Shown here piece by piece: positions 7,842-15,641 of a DNA stretch of 64,000 bases. Within the stretch, counting starts at the first letter, position 1; each line of letters starts with the position of its first letter. The translations under genes were made by a program, and so were the position numbers. The stretch is from NCBI RefSeq assembly GCF_013359865.1, contig NZ_JABMCE010000085.1, positions 242,121-306,120 on the forward strand, written 5' to 3'. Below the pieces are notes generated by a model. It was not told the DNA's origin and did not search any database. It worked only from the letters and a program-made list of their open reading frames with translations. Origin of the DNA: Curtobacterium pusillum (GTDB taxonomy: Bacteria; Actinomycetota; Actinomycetes; Actinomycetales; Microbacteriaceae).

Positions 7842-8273
7842 TCAGCGCGTGCGGGTCATCGGGACGTGCGGGATGCCGTCCTCGAGGAAGTCCTCACCCG
7901 CGCGCACGAACCCGAACCGGGCGTACCACTGCTCGAGGTACGCCTGCGCGTCGATCGAGATCCGCGCGGAGCGTGACTCGGCGATCGCCGCCTCCATGAG
8001 CTGCGACGAGAGGCCCTGCCCCCGCGCGGCCTTCGCGGTCGCCACCCGGCCGATGCGCTCTGTGCCGTCCGGTTCGCGCAGGAGGCGCAGCGTCGCGTCC
8101 ACGGATCCCTGCCCCGCCCAGAACTGCAGCGTCCCCGGTTCGAGGTCGCGCCCGTCGATGTCGGGGTACGCACAAGCCTGCTCGACGACGAACACGTCCT
8201 GCCGGAGGCGGAGGATCTCGTGCAGCGTGACGATGTCCAGGTTGCGAGTCGGAGCGTTGAAGATCGAGACCAA
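7842..8273 (-). CDS. GNAT N-acetyltransferase, ElaA-like
   Basis: A 143-residue acetyl-CoA-dependent transferase. ElaA landmarks: LHEILRLRQDVFVVEQACAY (about 17-36), DIDGRDLEPGT, and the acetyl-CoA loop region RVATAKAARGQGLSSQLM. The start is TTG at 8273, chosen because AGGAAAGG precedes it by 6 bases and no other start fits the family N-terminus. Substrate unknown. It converges with the Lrp gene (34 bases apart). Confidence 0.85.
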   Translation of the reverse strand: MVSIFNAPTRNLDIVTLHEILRLRQDVFVVEQACAYPDIDGRDLEPGTLQFWAGQGSVDATLRLLREPDGTERIGRVATAKAARGQGLSSQLMEAAIAESRSARISIDAQAYLEQWYARFGFVRAGEDFLEDGIPHVPMTRTR

Positions 8274-8384
8274 GACCGGCCTTTCCTGACGATTTCTTCC
8301 GAAACGGGATGCGATCCGGAGTGGAGCGGCGTACCGTGCCGACCAACCACTCTACGTGCGCAGCCGAGATCGGGAGGTGAGCGC

Positions 8385-9647
8385 ATGGACCAGCCATTGC
8401 GCGCACCGTGGCGCGCGGTGATCCGGTACGCGCTGTTCGGCGTCGGCATCGTCGCCGGCCTCGTGCTGCTCTCGCTGGTCATCGGCGCCCGCCCGGCCGC
8501 TGCGGCGACGCCCGCGCAGTCGCAGCAGACCCAGGAGCAGCCGCAGCCGCAGCACCGAGGGCTGGTCGCCGGCCTCGGCGACACCGTCCACGGCCTCACG
8601 AGCGGTGTCGGACGGACCGTCGAGAGCGTCGCCGAGCCCGCGCGGAAGGCCGTCGCCCCGGCGGCCGCCGCACCCGCACCCGCACCCGCACCCGCACCCG
8701 CACCCGCTCCGGCGACGCCGGCCTCGGCACCGGAACACACCGCGCCCGCTCCGGCACCGGCTGCTCCTGCCCCCTCGGCAGCCGCTCCGGCCGCTCCGGC
8801 TCCTTCGACGCCCGCCACGGCAGCGCCCGTGGCGGAGACGCCCGCGGTCAGCGCGGAACCAGCCACCCGTCCCGACCCGACCACCCCCGCGGCGCAGGCC
8901 GGATCACCTGGGGCGAGCAGCGCCTCCAGGCCGGCGACCGACACCCTCGTCACCGTCCTCCGACCCGCCACCGGGACCGTCCGGGCACTCACCGGCGCAC
9001 GTCCCGTGACCGCCGTCGTCACCGCACTCGACCAGGTGGTCGGCGCCGTTCCGGTAGTCGGCACGGTCCTCGGTGACGACACGCTCGGCTCCGTCACCGG
9101 TCCGGTCACCGGACTGGTCGACGACACGCTCGGAGCAGTCGGGACGACCGTCGGTTCGGTGCCGGACGTCCTCACCGACGTGCCTCCCGTCGTCGGCGTC
9201 CTGCCTGGAGGCACGGATCCCGTCGTCGACGTCCCCCCGGTCCCCGCGGGCGGCACGCCCAGTGCACCGCTCGCCACGGCGACGGGCGCGCACGACGCGC
9301 GCGTGGTGGCCGAGCGCTCCGCCACGGGGTCCCGAATGGACGCGACCGTCCTCGCCGGGACCACCGGCATCGTCGCGGCCGGCGAGCCGCAGGACGCCAC
9401 GTTCGGCGGCCGAGCGCTCCTCGTCCCGGAAGGCCACGGCGCCGGGTACGGCGATGGCGCGGTCGACGGCGCCGGCTCGGGCGTACTCGGCGGCAGCGCT
9501 GCCGGTTCGGCCGGCTCGGCCCCAGCGGTCGGCACCGTCGGCACGGCCGACGCCCGGTTCTCCCTCGCCGCGGGGTCACGCGGCAACCTCTCCGACGACG
9601 CCGTCCCCGCGTCGATCGTCGGCGAGCACGACGTCGCCCCTGACTGA
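8385..9647 (+). CDS. Secreted Ala/Pro-rich protein beside the chaplin-like gene
   Basis: A 420-residue protein from ATG 8385 after GGGAGGTGAG. N-terminal membrane segment/signal (about 13-34, YALFGVGIVAGLVLLSLVIG) with an ARPAAAA cleavage-like site. Residues about 85-165 are a Pro/Ala spacer, including an uninterrupted PAPAPAPA stretch encoded by a hexanucleotide repeat (8664-8711). Residues about 185-290 are small-residue hydrophobic repeats (DDTLGSV and DDTLGAV; VPVVGTVLG; VPPVVGVLPGG). There is no sorting signal. It sits 89 bases upstream of the chaplin-like repeat gene and is probably cotranscribed, so a cell-surface or assembly role is inferred. No family recognised. Confidence 0.65.
   Translation: MDQPLRAPWRAVIRYALFGVGIVAGLVLLSLVIGARPAAAATPAQSQQTQEQPQPQHRGLVAGLGDTVHGLTSGVGRTVESVAEPARKAVAPAAAAPAPAPAPAPAPAPATPASAPEHTAPAPAPAAPAPSAAAPAAPAPSTPATAAPVAETPAVSAEPATRPDPTTPAAQAGSPGASSASRPATDTLVTVLRPATGTVRALTGARPVTAVVTALDQVVGAVPVVGTVLGDDTLGSVTGPVTGLVDDTLGAVGTTVGSVPDVLTDVPPVVGVLPGGTDPVVDVPPVPAGGTPSAPLATATGAHDARVVAERSATGSRMDATVLAGTTGIVAAGEPQDATFGGRALLVPEGHGAGYGDGAVDGAGSGVLGGSAAGSAGSAPAVGTVGTADARFSLAAGSRGNLSDDAVPASIVGEHDVAPD
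8664..8711. repeat. CGCACC hexanucleotide microsatellite
   Basis: About six to eight near-perfect copies of a CGCACC-type hexamer, encoding Pro-Ala repeats in the secreted protein. Length changes would add or remove Pro-Ala pairs without a frameshift. Confidence 0.7.
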
Positions 9648-9736
9648 GATCGGTGCGCCTGTCCGGCACGGCAGGCACCCACCACTGGCCGCCGCCACCG
9701 CGGTCGGCCGCCGATCTCGATCAGGAAGAAACGACC

Positions 9737-11536
9737 ATGAACAAGTACGTCTCGAGAGGGCTCTGGTTCGCCCTCTTCGTCGGCGGGCTGACGCTCGGAG
9801 GTGCTGCTGCGGCGAACGCTGCGACGACCTCCGGCGCGGACGGCACCGCTTCGGGCACGCAGGTGGCGCCGTCGATCGACGCGCCCGTGTCCGCGACCGG
9901 CGACGCGCTCGGGGTGCTCGGCGACGCGGTGTCGTCGCCCACGAGTGCTACGACGCCGGCCGATGCAGCAGCGACGGATCCGGCCGTTGCCCCGTCCACC
10001 TCGGGTGCGGACGGCACGGCGTCGGGCACGCAGGTCGCCCCCGAGGTGACAGCGCCCGTGCAGGTCTCGGACAACGCGATCGCCGTCGACGGTGACGCTG
10101 CCGCTGCGCCCGCGTCGGCGGCTCCCGCAACCGAGGAGGCGGCACCGGTGACCGCCGCTGACTCCACCTCGGGTTCGGACGGTGTCGCTTCGGGCACCCA
10201 GGTCGTCGGCGACGTGACCGCACCGGTCGAGGCCTCCGGCAACGCGATCGCCGTGGGCGGTGACGCGGTGTCGTCCGAGCCCGCCGCAGCGCAGACCGCG
10301 GATGCCGGGTCCACGGCGTCGTCGGCGTCGACGACCTCGGGGTCGGACGGCACGGCGTCGGGCACGCAGGTCGCTCCGGTCGTCGCGGCACCGATCACGG
10401 TGTCGGACAACGGCGTCGGGCTGCTCGGTGACGGCGACGCGACCGGGGCGACCGCCCCGGCGGACGGTTCGACGGGTACGACCGGTTCGACCGACGCGAC
10501 CACGCCGGCCGCGGACGGCACGACCTCGGGGTCGGACGGGATCGCGTCGGGTTCGCAGGTGTCGCCGGTGGTGTCGCTGCCGGTGAGCATCGGTGGGAAC
10601 GGCATCGGCCTCGTCGGTGACGGTACGAGCACGGCGTCGACGACCTCGGCGACCGACACGACCGCGCCCACGGCGGGTGGCACGACCTCGGGGTCGGACG
10701 GCACGGCGTCGGGCACGCAGGTCGCTCCGGTCGTCGCGGCGCCGATCACGGTGTCGGACAACGGCATCGGGCTGCTCGGTGACGGCGACGCGACCGGGGC
10801 GACCGCCCCGGCGGACGGTTCGGCGGGTACGACCGACGCGACCACGCCGGCCGCGGACGGCACGACGTCGGGGTCGGACGGGATCGCGTCGGGTTCGCAG
10901 GTGTCGCCGGTGGTGTCGCTGCCGGTGAGCATCGGTGGGAACGGCATCGGCCTCGTCGGTGACGGTACGAGCACGGCGTCGACGACCTCGGCGACCTCGG
11001 CGACCGACACGACCGACGCGACCGACACGACCGACACGACCACGACCGGCGGGACCACCTCGGGTGACGGCGCGGTCCTGGGTGGGACCCAGGTCACGCC
11101 GGTCGTCAGCCTCCCGCTCACGATCGGCGGCAACGGGATCGGTCTCGTCGGGGACGGCACCAGCACCACCACCACGCCCGGTGACGGCACCACCCCTGGT
11201 GACGGCACCACCCCCGGTGACGGCACCACCCCGGGCGACGCCACCATCCCCGATGACGCGATCGGCGCAGGAGACGTCAGCACGACCGGAACCGTGACCC
11301 CCGTCACCGGAGCCGACGTGGCGGTGTCGACCAGCGCCTCCAGGGCCGGGACCGTCATCGCGACGACCGCCGGCATCGCGACGATCGCCCGGACCGCCGT
11401 GCGTGCCGTCGACGCGTGGAGCACCCAGCCGGCGCTCGCCTACACGGGAGCGTCGTCGCCGATCGTTCCCGCCGGCATCGCGCTGCTGCTGCTCCTCGCC
11501 GGGGCGGGAACGCTGGTGCTGCACACGCGGCACTGA
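9737..11536 (+). CDS. Cell-wall-anchored protein with eight chaplin-like repeats
   Basis: A 599-residue protein. The signal peptide is residues 1-29 (cleavage near AAANAA). Eight repeats follow, of form TSGxDGxASGTQVxPxVxxP(V/I)x(V/I)xxNx(I/V)xLxGD, beginning at residues 31, then at 200 (repeat 4), 317 (repeat 6) and 441 (repeat 8), separated by Thr/Ala-rich linkers. The pattern resembles the Streptomyces chaplin domain but has no cysteines. After a GDGTTP tract comes a C-terminal LAYTG (567-571), a hydrophobic helix and a short basic end: an LAXTG signal of the kind used by class E sortases. Long chaplins ChpA-C are anchored the same way. RBS AGGAAGAA. Confidence 0.75.
   Translation: MNKYVSRGLWFALFVGGLTLGGAAAANAATTSGADGTASGTQVAPSIDAPVSATGDALGVLGDAVSSPTSATTPADAAATDPAVAPSTSGADGTASGTQVAPEVTAPVQVSDNAIAVDGDAAAAPASAAPATEEAAPVTAADSTSGSDGVASGTQVVGDVTAPVEASGNAIAVGGDAVSSEPAAAQTADAGSTASSASTTSGSDGTASGTQVAPVVAAPITVSDNGVGLLGDGDATGATAPADGSTGTTGSTDATTPAADGTTSGSDGIASGSQVSPVVSLPVSIGGNGIGLVGDGTSTASTTSATDTTAPTAGGTTSGSDGTASGTQVAPVVAAPITVSDNGIGLLGDGDATGATAPADGSAGTTDATTPAADGTTSGSDGIASGSQVSPVVSLPVSIGGNGIGLVGDGTSTASTTSATSATDTTDATDTTDTTTTGGTTSGDGAVLGGTQVTPVVSLPLTIGGNGIGLVGDGTSTTTTPGDGTTPGDGTTPGDGTTPGDATIPDDAIGAGDVSTTGTVTPVTGADVAVSTSASRAGTVIATTAGIATIARTAVRAVDAWSTQPALAYTGASSPIVPAGIALLLLLAGAGTLVLHTRH
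10334..11000 (+). repeat. Recent tandem duplication of repeats 4-5 as 6-7
   Basis: The segment from 10334 (repeats 4 and 5) reappears from 10685 (repeats 6 and 7) with only a few base changes and one 9-base in-frame indel near 10473-10482. The period is 342-351 bases. Encoded repeats 5 and 7 are identical and 4 and 6 differ by one Val/Ile change. Confidence 0.85.
11177..11248 (+). repeat. 18-base minisatellite encoding PGDGTT
   Basis: Four consecutive 18-base units (11177, 11195, 11213, 11231) based on CCCGGTGACGGCACCACC; the last has diverged. They form the flexible stalk between the chaplin-like repeats and the wall-sorting signal. Confidence 0.85.
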
Positions 11537-11554
11537 CCGCAGGCGCGCACCGAA

Positions 11555-11609
11555 CCACGAGACCGACGTCGAACCAGGCGCGCAGCCCGGTTCGACGTCG
11601 GTTCCGTGG
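11555..11609 (+). terminator. Long hairpin after the chaplin-like gene
   Basis: CCACG and ACCGACGTCGAACC (11555-11575) pair with CGGTTCGACGTCGGT and CCGTGG (11588-11609), giving a stem of about 20 bp with one bulge, 18 bases after the stop codon. It separates the surface-protein pair from the FMN riboswitch. Confidence 0.75.
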
Positions 11610-11692
11610 CTCGTCACGGACCGGAGGAGCACTGTGTGACGCCCCGCGAACCGGCGAGATCCCGCCGTCGTCCGTGTGGGGTATCGTTCCGA

Positions 11693-11830
11693 CTACGCAA
11701 GTGCTCCGGGGTCGGTGCAATTCCGAACCGGTGGTGACAGTCCACGAACTGATGACGGGTGCGAACCCGGCAGAGGTTGACCCGGTGGGATTCCGGGACC
11801 GACGGTGAGAGTCCGGATGGGAGGAAGCGC
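11693..11830 (+). promoter_or_regulatory. FMN riboswitch (RFN element)
   Basis: The conserved RFN blocks occur in order: CTCCGGGGTCGGTG (from 11704), ATTCCGAACCGG, GACAGTCC, CCGGTGGGATTCCGGGACC (11782-11800) and GACGGTGAGAGTCCGGATGG (11801-11820). It lies upstream of ribE, where FMN binding would shut down the riboflavin operon. TATCGT at about 11681 is a candidate -10. The stretch between it and the riboflavin synthase start (11831-11923) shows no further gene. Confidence 0.96.
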
Positions 11831-11923
11831 TGGCGGACGAGACGCGACCACGAGCTGGACGCGACCCGTCCGTCGATGCCGACGATCGTCGAACGCCCCC
11901 GGAGTCCCGTTGAGAGGACACCA

Positions 11924-12577
11924 GTGTTCACCGGCATCATCGAGGAACTCGGCACCGTCACCGCCGTCGAGCAGCACGGCGACTCCGTCGCGCTCACCGT
12001 CCACGGGCCGCTCGTGGTCGGGGACGCCCGGCACGGCGATTCCATCGCGACGAGCGGCGTCTGCCTGACCGTCGTCGAGCAGACCCCGGAGACCTTCACG
12101 GCCTTCGTCATGAAGCAGACGCTCGACATGAGCGCGCACGGTTCGCTCGCCGTCGGCGACCGCCTGAACCTCGAGCGCGCAGCATCGGTCGGCGACCGGC
12201 TCGGCGGTCACATCGTGCAGGGCCACGTCGACGGCACCGCGACGGTGCTCGAGACGACGGACGGCGACGGCTGGCGGCGCGTGCGCTTCTCGCTCGCTCC
12301 CGATCTCAGCCCGCTCGTCGTGGACAAGGGCTCGGTCGCGATCGACGGCGTCTCCCTGACCGTGAGCGCGGTGTCCGCCGAGGACACCCCGCCCGCCGAC
12401 GCCTGGTTCGAGGTGAACCTCATCCCGGAGACGCTCGAGGCCACCACCCTCGGCACTCGCGTCCCCGGCGACCGGGTGAACATCGAGACCGACGTCCTGG
12501 CGCGGCACGTCCGGCGGATGCTGCGGCTCGACGCCGCGCTGCGTCCGCTGGAGACGGCCGGTCTGGAGGCGCGGTGA
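11924..12577 (+). CDS. ribE: Riboflavin synthase alpha subunit
   Basis: A 217-residue enzyme that dismutates two 6,7-dimethyl-8-ribityllumazine to riboflavin. It has the two internally repeated lumazine-binding domains: [12 protein letters not shown] at the start, GVCLTVVEQ and GDRLNLERA in the first; [25 protein letters not shown] and [18 protein letters not shown] in the second. The start is GTG 11924 with TGAGAGG before it. First gene behind the FMN riboswitch; the stop overlaps the next start (TGATG). Confidence 0.96.
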   Translation: MFTGIIEELGTVTAVEQHGDSVALTVHGPLVVGDARHGDSIATSGVCLTVVEQTPETFTAFVMKQTLDMSAHGSLAVGDRLNLERAASVGDRLGGHIVQGHVDGTATVLETTDGDGWRRVRFSLAPDLSPLVVDKGSVAIDGVSLTVSAVSAEDTPPADAWFEVNLIPETLEATTLGTRVPGDRVNIETDVLARHVRRMLRLDAALRPLETAGLEAR

Positions 12578-13326
12578 TGGTCGCCGAGACCGGCTCGGTC
12601 CCGCAGACGGTAGCGCCCGGCGGGAGTGTGCCGGCTGTGGCCGCGGTCGCTGGTGCGCCGGCCGCCGGTGCACTCGGCCTGGCGAGCATCGAGGACGCCG
12701 TCGCGGCGATCGCTGCCGGTCGTCCGGTCATCGTCGCGGACGACGAGGACCGTGAGAACGAGGGCGACGTCATCCTGTCCGCCGAACTCGCGAGCCCCGA
12801 GTGGATCGCCTGGACGGTGGCCCACTCGTCCGGGTTCATCTGCGCCCCGGTGAGCATCGAGATCGCGGACGCGCTCGACCTCCCGCCGATGGTGGCCCAC
12901 AACGAGGACGTCCGCGGCACGGCCTACACCGTGACCGTCGACGCCGCCGCCGGCGTGACCACCGGCATCAGCGCGCACGACCGGGCCCGGACGCTGCGGG
13001 TCCTGGCCGACCCCGCCTCGGTCCGCGACGACCTGCACCGTCCCGGACACGTCGTGCCCCTGCGTGCGCGACCGGGCGGCGTCCGCGAGCGTGCGGGTCA
13101 CACCGAAGCAGCGATCGAGCTCGTCACCGCCGCCGGACTGCGTCCCGCCGCGGCGATCTGCGAGATCGTCGACGAGGACGGCGGCATGATGCGCCTGCCG
13201 GGACTTCTCGCACTCGGGGCACGCGCGGGCGTGCCCGTCATCACCATCGCCGCACTCGTCGAGTGGCTCGACGCGGCAGACCGGGCAGCGGCCGAGGCCG
13301 CGCCCACGGAAGGAACGACACGATGA
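12577..13326 (+). CDS. ribB: 3,4-dihydroxy-2-butanone 4-phosphate synthase (RibB only)
   Basis: A 249-residue enzyme converting ribulose 5-phosphate to the four-carbon riboflavin precursor. Residues 1-38 are a low-complexity Ala/Pro/Gly extension. The catalytic domain has [12 protein letters not shown] (about 58-69), [27 protein letters not shown] and [10 protein letters not shown]. In most actinobacteria this domain is fused to GTP cyclohydrolase II as RibBA; here the protein ends straight after the first domain ([15 protein letters not shown]). The ATG at 12577 overlaps the ribE stop. A GTG lies one codon upstream. Confidence 0.93.
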   Translation: MVAETGSVPQTVAPGGSVPAVAAVAGAPAAGALGLASIEDAVAAIAAGRPVIVADDEDRENEGDVILSAELASPEWIAWTVAHSSGFICAPVSIEIADALDLPPMVAHNEDVRGTAYTVTVDAAAGVTTGISAHDRARTLRVLADPASVRDDLHRPGHVVPLRARPGGVRERAGHTEAAIELVTAAGLRPAAAICEIVDEDGGMMRLPGLLALGARAGVPVITIAALVEWLDAADRAAAEAAPTEGTTR

Positions 13327-13802
13327 GCGGAGCAGGCGCGGCGGACCGCGACCACGTCGACGGGACCCGGATCCGGGTGGCGATCGTCGCCGGTCGGTGG
13401 CACGACACGATCGCGGGCGGCCTCCTCGCCGGTGCCCAGCGCGAGGTCGAGCGGCTCGGGGCGTCGGCGGAGGTCATCCCGGTGCCGGGGAGCTTCGAGT
13501 TGCCGGTCGTCGCGAAGGCCGCCCTCGAGGCCGGTTTCGACGCGGCGGTCGCCCTCGGCGTGATCATCCGCGGCGGCACACCCCACTTCGAGTACGTCTC
13601 GGACGCGGCCACGAGCGGGCTCACCCGCGTGGCGCTCGACACCGGGAAGCCCGTCGGGTTCGGCGTGCTCACGCTGGACGACGAGCAGCAGGGGCTCGAC
13701 CGCGCCGGGCTGCCGGGGTCGAAGGAGGACAAGGGTGCCGAGGCCGTGCACGCGGCGGTGTCGACGGCGGTGACCCTGCGCGCGCTGCGCGTCCTCGCGT
13801 AG
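13323..13802 (+). CDS. ribH: 6,7-dimethyl-8-ribityllumazine synthase
   Basis: A 159-residue enzyme joining the RibB product to the pyrimidine intermediate. Landmarks: [15 protein letters not shown] (about 16-30), [31 protein letters not shown] with the catalytic His, [17 protein letters not shown], and [14 protein letters not shown] overlap with ribB indicates translational coupling. Last gene of the riboflavin operon, followed by a strong terminator. ribA and ribD are not in the window. Confidence 0.96.
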   Translation: MSGAGAADRDHVDGTRIRVAIVAGRWHDTIAGGLLAGAQREVERLGASAEVIPVPGSFELPVVAKAALEAGFDAAVALGVIIRGGTPHFEYVSDAATSGLTRVALDTGKPVGFGVLTLDDEQQGLDRAGLPGSKEDKGAEAVHAAVSTAVTLRALRVLA

Positions 13803-13827
13803 GCGCCCCGCGCCTCCCGGGAAACGC

Positions 13828-13863
13828 AACGGGCCCCGCACCTCGAGAGGTGCGGGGCCCGTT
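13828..13863. terminator. Strong hairpin after ribH
   Basis: A near-perfect palindrome: AACGGGCCCCGCACCTC (13828-13844) pairs with GAGGTGCGGGGCCCGTT (13847-13863). It terminates ribH from one side and the leftward mini membrane protein gene from the other. Confidence 0.9.
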
Positions 13864-13879
13864 CGGACGCGGTGGGTGA

Positions 13880-14050
13880 CTACCGCTTGCCGAACACGTG
13901 GATCGGCAGGAAGAACGAGAGGGACATGAGCAGGAGACCGCCCATGAAGATGAACGCCTGACCCGAGCTCACCTGGAACGCGAAGCCGAACAGGTACATC
14001 GACACCAGCAGCAGCAGGATCGAGAAAACAGCGGCGATGACGCGGCCCAC
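13880..14050 (-). CDS. Two-helix mini membrane protein
   Basis: A 56-residue protein found by reading the minus strand. GTG start at 14050 preceded by GGAGG with 7-base spacing. It reads GRVIAAVFSILLLLVSMYLF (helix 1), a short polar turn (QVSSGQ), FIFMGGLLLMSLSFFLPI (helix 2) and a basic end (HVFGKR). No family recognised. The ribosome binding site, the ordered hydrophobic pattern and the position before the ribH terminator support a real gene. Confidence 0.7.
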   Translation of the reverse strand: MGRVIAAVFSILLLLVSMYLFGFAFQVSSGQAFIFMGGLLLMSLSFFLPIHVFGKR

Positions 14051-14116
14051 AGTGGTACCTCCGGAATCAGGCGGGTGGATCGGACCCAGTCTATCCCCAG
14101 CAGCGGGGATGTTCGT

Positions 14117-14665
14117 TCACGCGCCGGGTCTGGTGGCGATCAGGCGGTCGACGACGGCGAGCAGCGGCTCCATGTCGACGCTCGCCCGGTCGGGGCGGAC
14201 CTCGCTCGCGGCGCCGAGGGAGGCCGCGTGGTACAGCCCGTCGCCCATGAGCTTGATCGCCTGCGCCGTCGGGACGTCACCGAGCGAGTCGACGAGCGCC
14301 GCCAGCCAGGCGTTCTCGGTCTCGTCGAGGGTGCGGCCGGCCTCCTCGTAGCCCGCCTGCTGCAGACGGCTCGCTGCCAGGAGGGCGAGGTCGAGCTCAC
14401 TGCCGACGAACTGGCAGTTGCGCACGAAGTAGCGCGGCGCGCCGTCCTCGGCCTCGCGCATGCGCTCGACGTCGATGGCGGAGAGGTCGGACAGTCGCTC
14501 GCAGAGCCCCTCGACCAGCGCCGCCTTCGACCCGAAGTGGTAGAGCAGTCCGCCCTTCGACACGCCGGCGCGGGCGGCCACGGCGTCGAGGGTCGCCGGA
14601 CGCTCTCCTTCCTCGCACACGATGGCGACGAAGCTGTCCAGGACACGATCGCGGGCGCTTGCCAT
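14117..14665 (-). CDS. TetR/AcrR family regulator
   Basis: A 182-residue regulator. HTH around residues 24-47 (ATLDAVAARAGVSKGGLLYHF), followed by GSKAALVEGL, and a helical ligand domain. The start is ATG 14665: TAGACT (minus strand, 14673-14678) is 7 bases upstream, making the mRNA leaderless, whereas an upstream in-frame GTG at 14671 would be only 1 base from the box. Target not evident; it could act on the mini membrane protein gene downstream or elsewhere. Confidence 0.87.
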   Translation of the reverse strand: MASARDRVLDSFVAIVCEEGERPATLDAVAARAGVSKGGLLYHFGSKAALVEGLCERLSDLSAIDVERMREAEDGAPRYFVRNCQFVGSELDLALLAASRLQQAGYEEAGRTLDETENAWLAALVDSLGDVPTAQAIKLMGDGLYHAASLGAASEVRPDRASVDMEPLLAVVDRLIATRPGA

Positions 14666-14682
14666 GCGCACGAGTCTAGGGA

Positions 14683-14723
14683 TTCGCGGGCAGCAGTGCG
14701 GGACACGCGCTGCTGCCCGCGAA
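14683..14723. terminator. Terminator of the sugar ABC operon
   Basis: TTCGCGGGCAGCAG (14683-14696) pairs with CTGCTGCCCGCGAA (14710-14723), a perfect 14-bp stem. It starts 3 bases beyond the stop codon of the last permease gene, read leftwards. Confidence 0.8.
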
Positions 14724-14726
14724 CCC

Positions 14727-15641
14727 TCAACCCTTCAGAGCACCGGCGGCGATGTTCGCGATGAAGTGCCGCGAACCGATGATGAACACCCCGATGAGCG
14801 GGAACACGCTGATCACCGCGCCGGCCATCACCGCGCCGAGGTCCGTCGCGTTCACCGAGCTCAGGCCCGCGAGCGCCACCTGCAGCGTCTGCCCCTTCGG
14901 GTCGATGAGCACGATCAGCGGCCACACGTAGTCGTTCCAGGCCGTGACGAAGGTGAAGATGCCGAGGAACGCGAGGCCGCCGCGGAGCATGGGCACCGCG
15001 ATCGACCACCAGGTGCGGAAGAACCCGGCACCGTCCACCCGCGCGGAATCGATCACCTCGTTCGGGATCGAGCCGGTCGCGAACTGCCGCAGCAGGAAGA
15101 TGCCGAACGCGTTCGCCGCGCCGGGGACGATGAGCGCCTGCAGCCCGCCGATCCACCCGAGCTTCGCCATGAGCACGAAGCTCGGCACGAGCGACAGGCT
15201 GCCCGGCACGAGGAACGTCGCGAGCATCACCGTGAACAGGGTCCGCTTGAACGGGAACTCGTACTTCGCGAACGCGAACGCCGCCAGGGAGTCGAACACC
15301 ATCACGAGGACGGCCGTGCCGCCCGACACGATCACCGTGTTGAGCAGGGCGCGGAGCATGTCGACGTTGCTGAACACCGACGCGACGTTCGCCATGGCGT
15401 TGCCGCCGAACCACAGCGACGGCGGGTACCCGAAGATCTCCGCGTTCGTCGAGGTCGACATCACGAGCAACCAGTAGAACGGGAAGATCGACAGCACCAC
15501 GCCGACGATCAGGCAGAGGTGCGTGACGGCCGTCCCCACCCATCCGCGCCGGAACCCGTGGCCGCGGTCGTTGCCCGCGGCACCCGGTCGTCCGAGCGCT
15601 GCGGCGGTGTTGGTGGTCGTCGTGGTCGGCGTCGCGGTCAT
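14727..15641 (-). CDS. Carbohydrate ABC transporter permease (MalG type)
   Basis: A 304-residue inner-membrane permease of the CUT1 family. It has a Thr-rich cytoplasmic N-terminus, then helices beginning VGTAVTHLCLIVGVVLSIFP. The EAA-type loop that contacts the ATPase is SARVDGAGFFRTWWSIAVP (about 213-231). The C-terminal helix ends GALKG, typical of MalG-type proteins. It overlaps the upstream permease by 4 bases. Third gene of a binding protein-permease-permease operon. Confidence 0.92.
   Translation of the reverse strand: MTATPTTTTTNTAAALGRPGAAGNDRGHGFRRGWVGTAVTHLCLIVGVVLSIFPFYWLLVMSTSTNAEIFGYPPSLWFGGNAMANVASVFSNVDMLRALLNTVIVSGGTAVLVMVFDSLAAFAFAKYEFPFKRTLFTVMLATFLVPGSLSLVPSFVLMAKLGWIGGLQALIVPGAANAFGIFLLRQFATGSIPNEVIDSARVDGAGFFRTWWSIAVPMLRGGLAFLGIFTFVTAWNDYVWPLIVLIDPKGQTLQVALAGLSSVNATDLGAVMAGAVISVFPLIGVFIIGSRHFIANIAAGALKG

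Noticed and set aside
10334..11000. Possible CRISPR array
   Set aside because: The repeats are long, in frame and coding, with no short uniform spacers and no cas genes.
9721..11424. A 567-codon antisense frame with regular Val/Pro repeats
   Set aside because: The repeat regularity only mirrors the plus-strand chaplin-like repeats. There is no signal peptide logic or ribosome binding site, and the plus frame has a signal peptide and a sorting motif.
7856..11632. A 1258-codon open frame on the minus strand across the two surface-protein genes
   Set aside because: It is a shadow frame of GC-rich repetitive coding sequence. Its translation is Arg/Gly/Val low complexity, and it spans a terminator, a promoter region and the GNAT gene.
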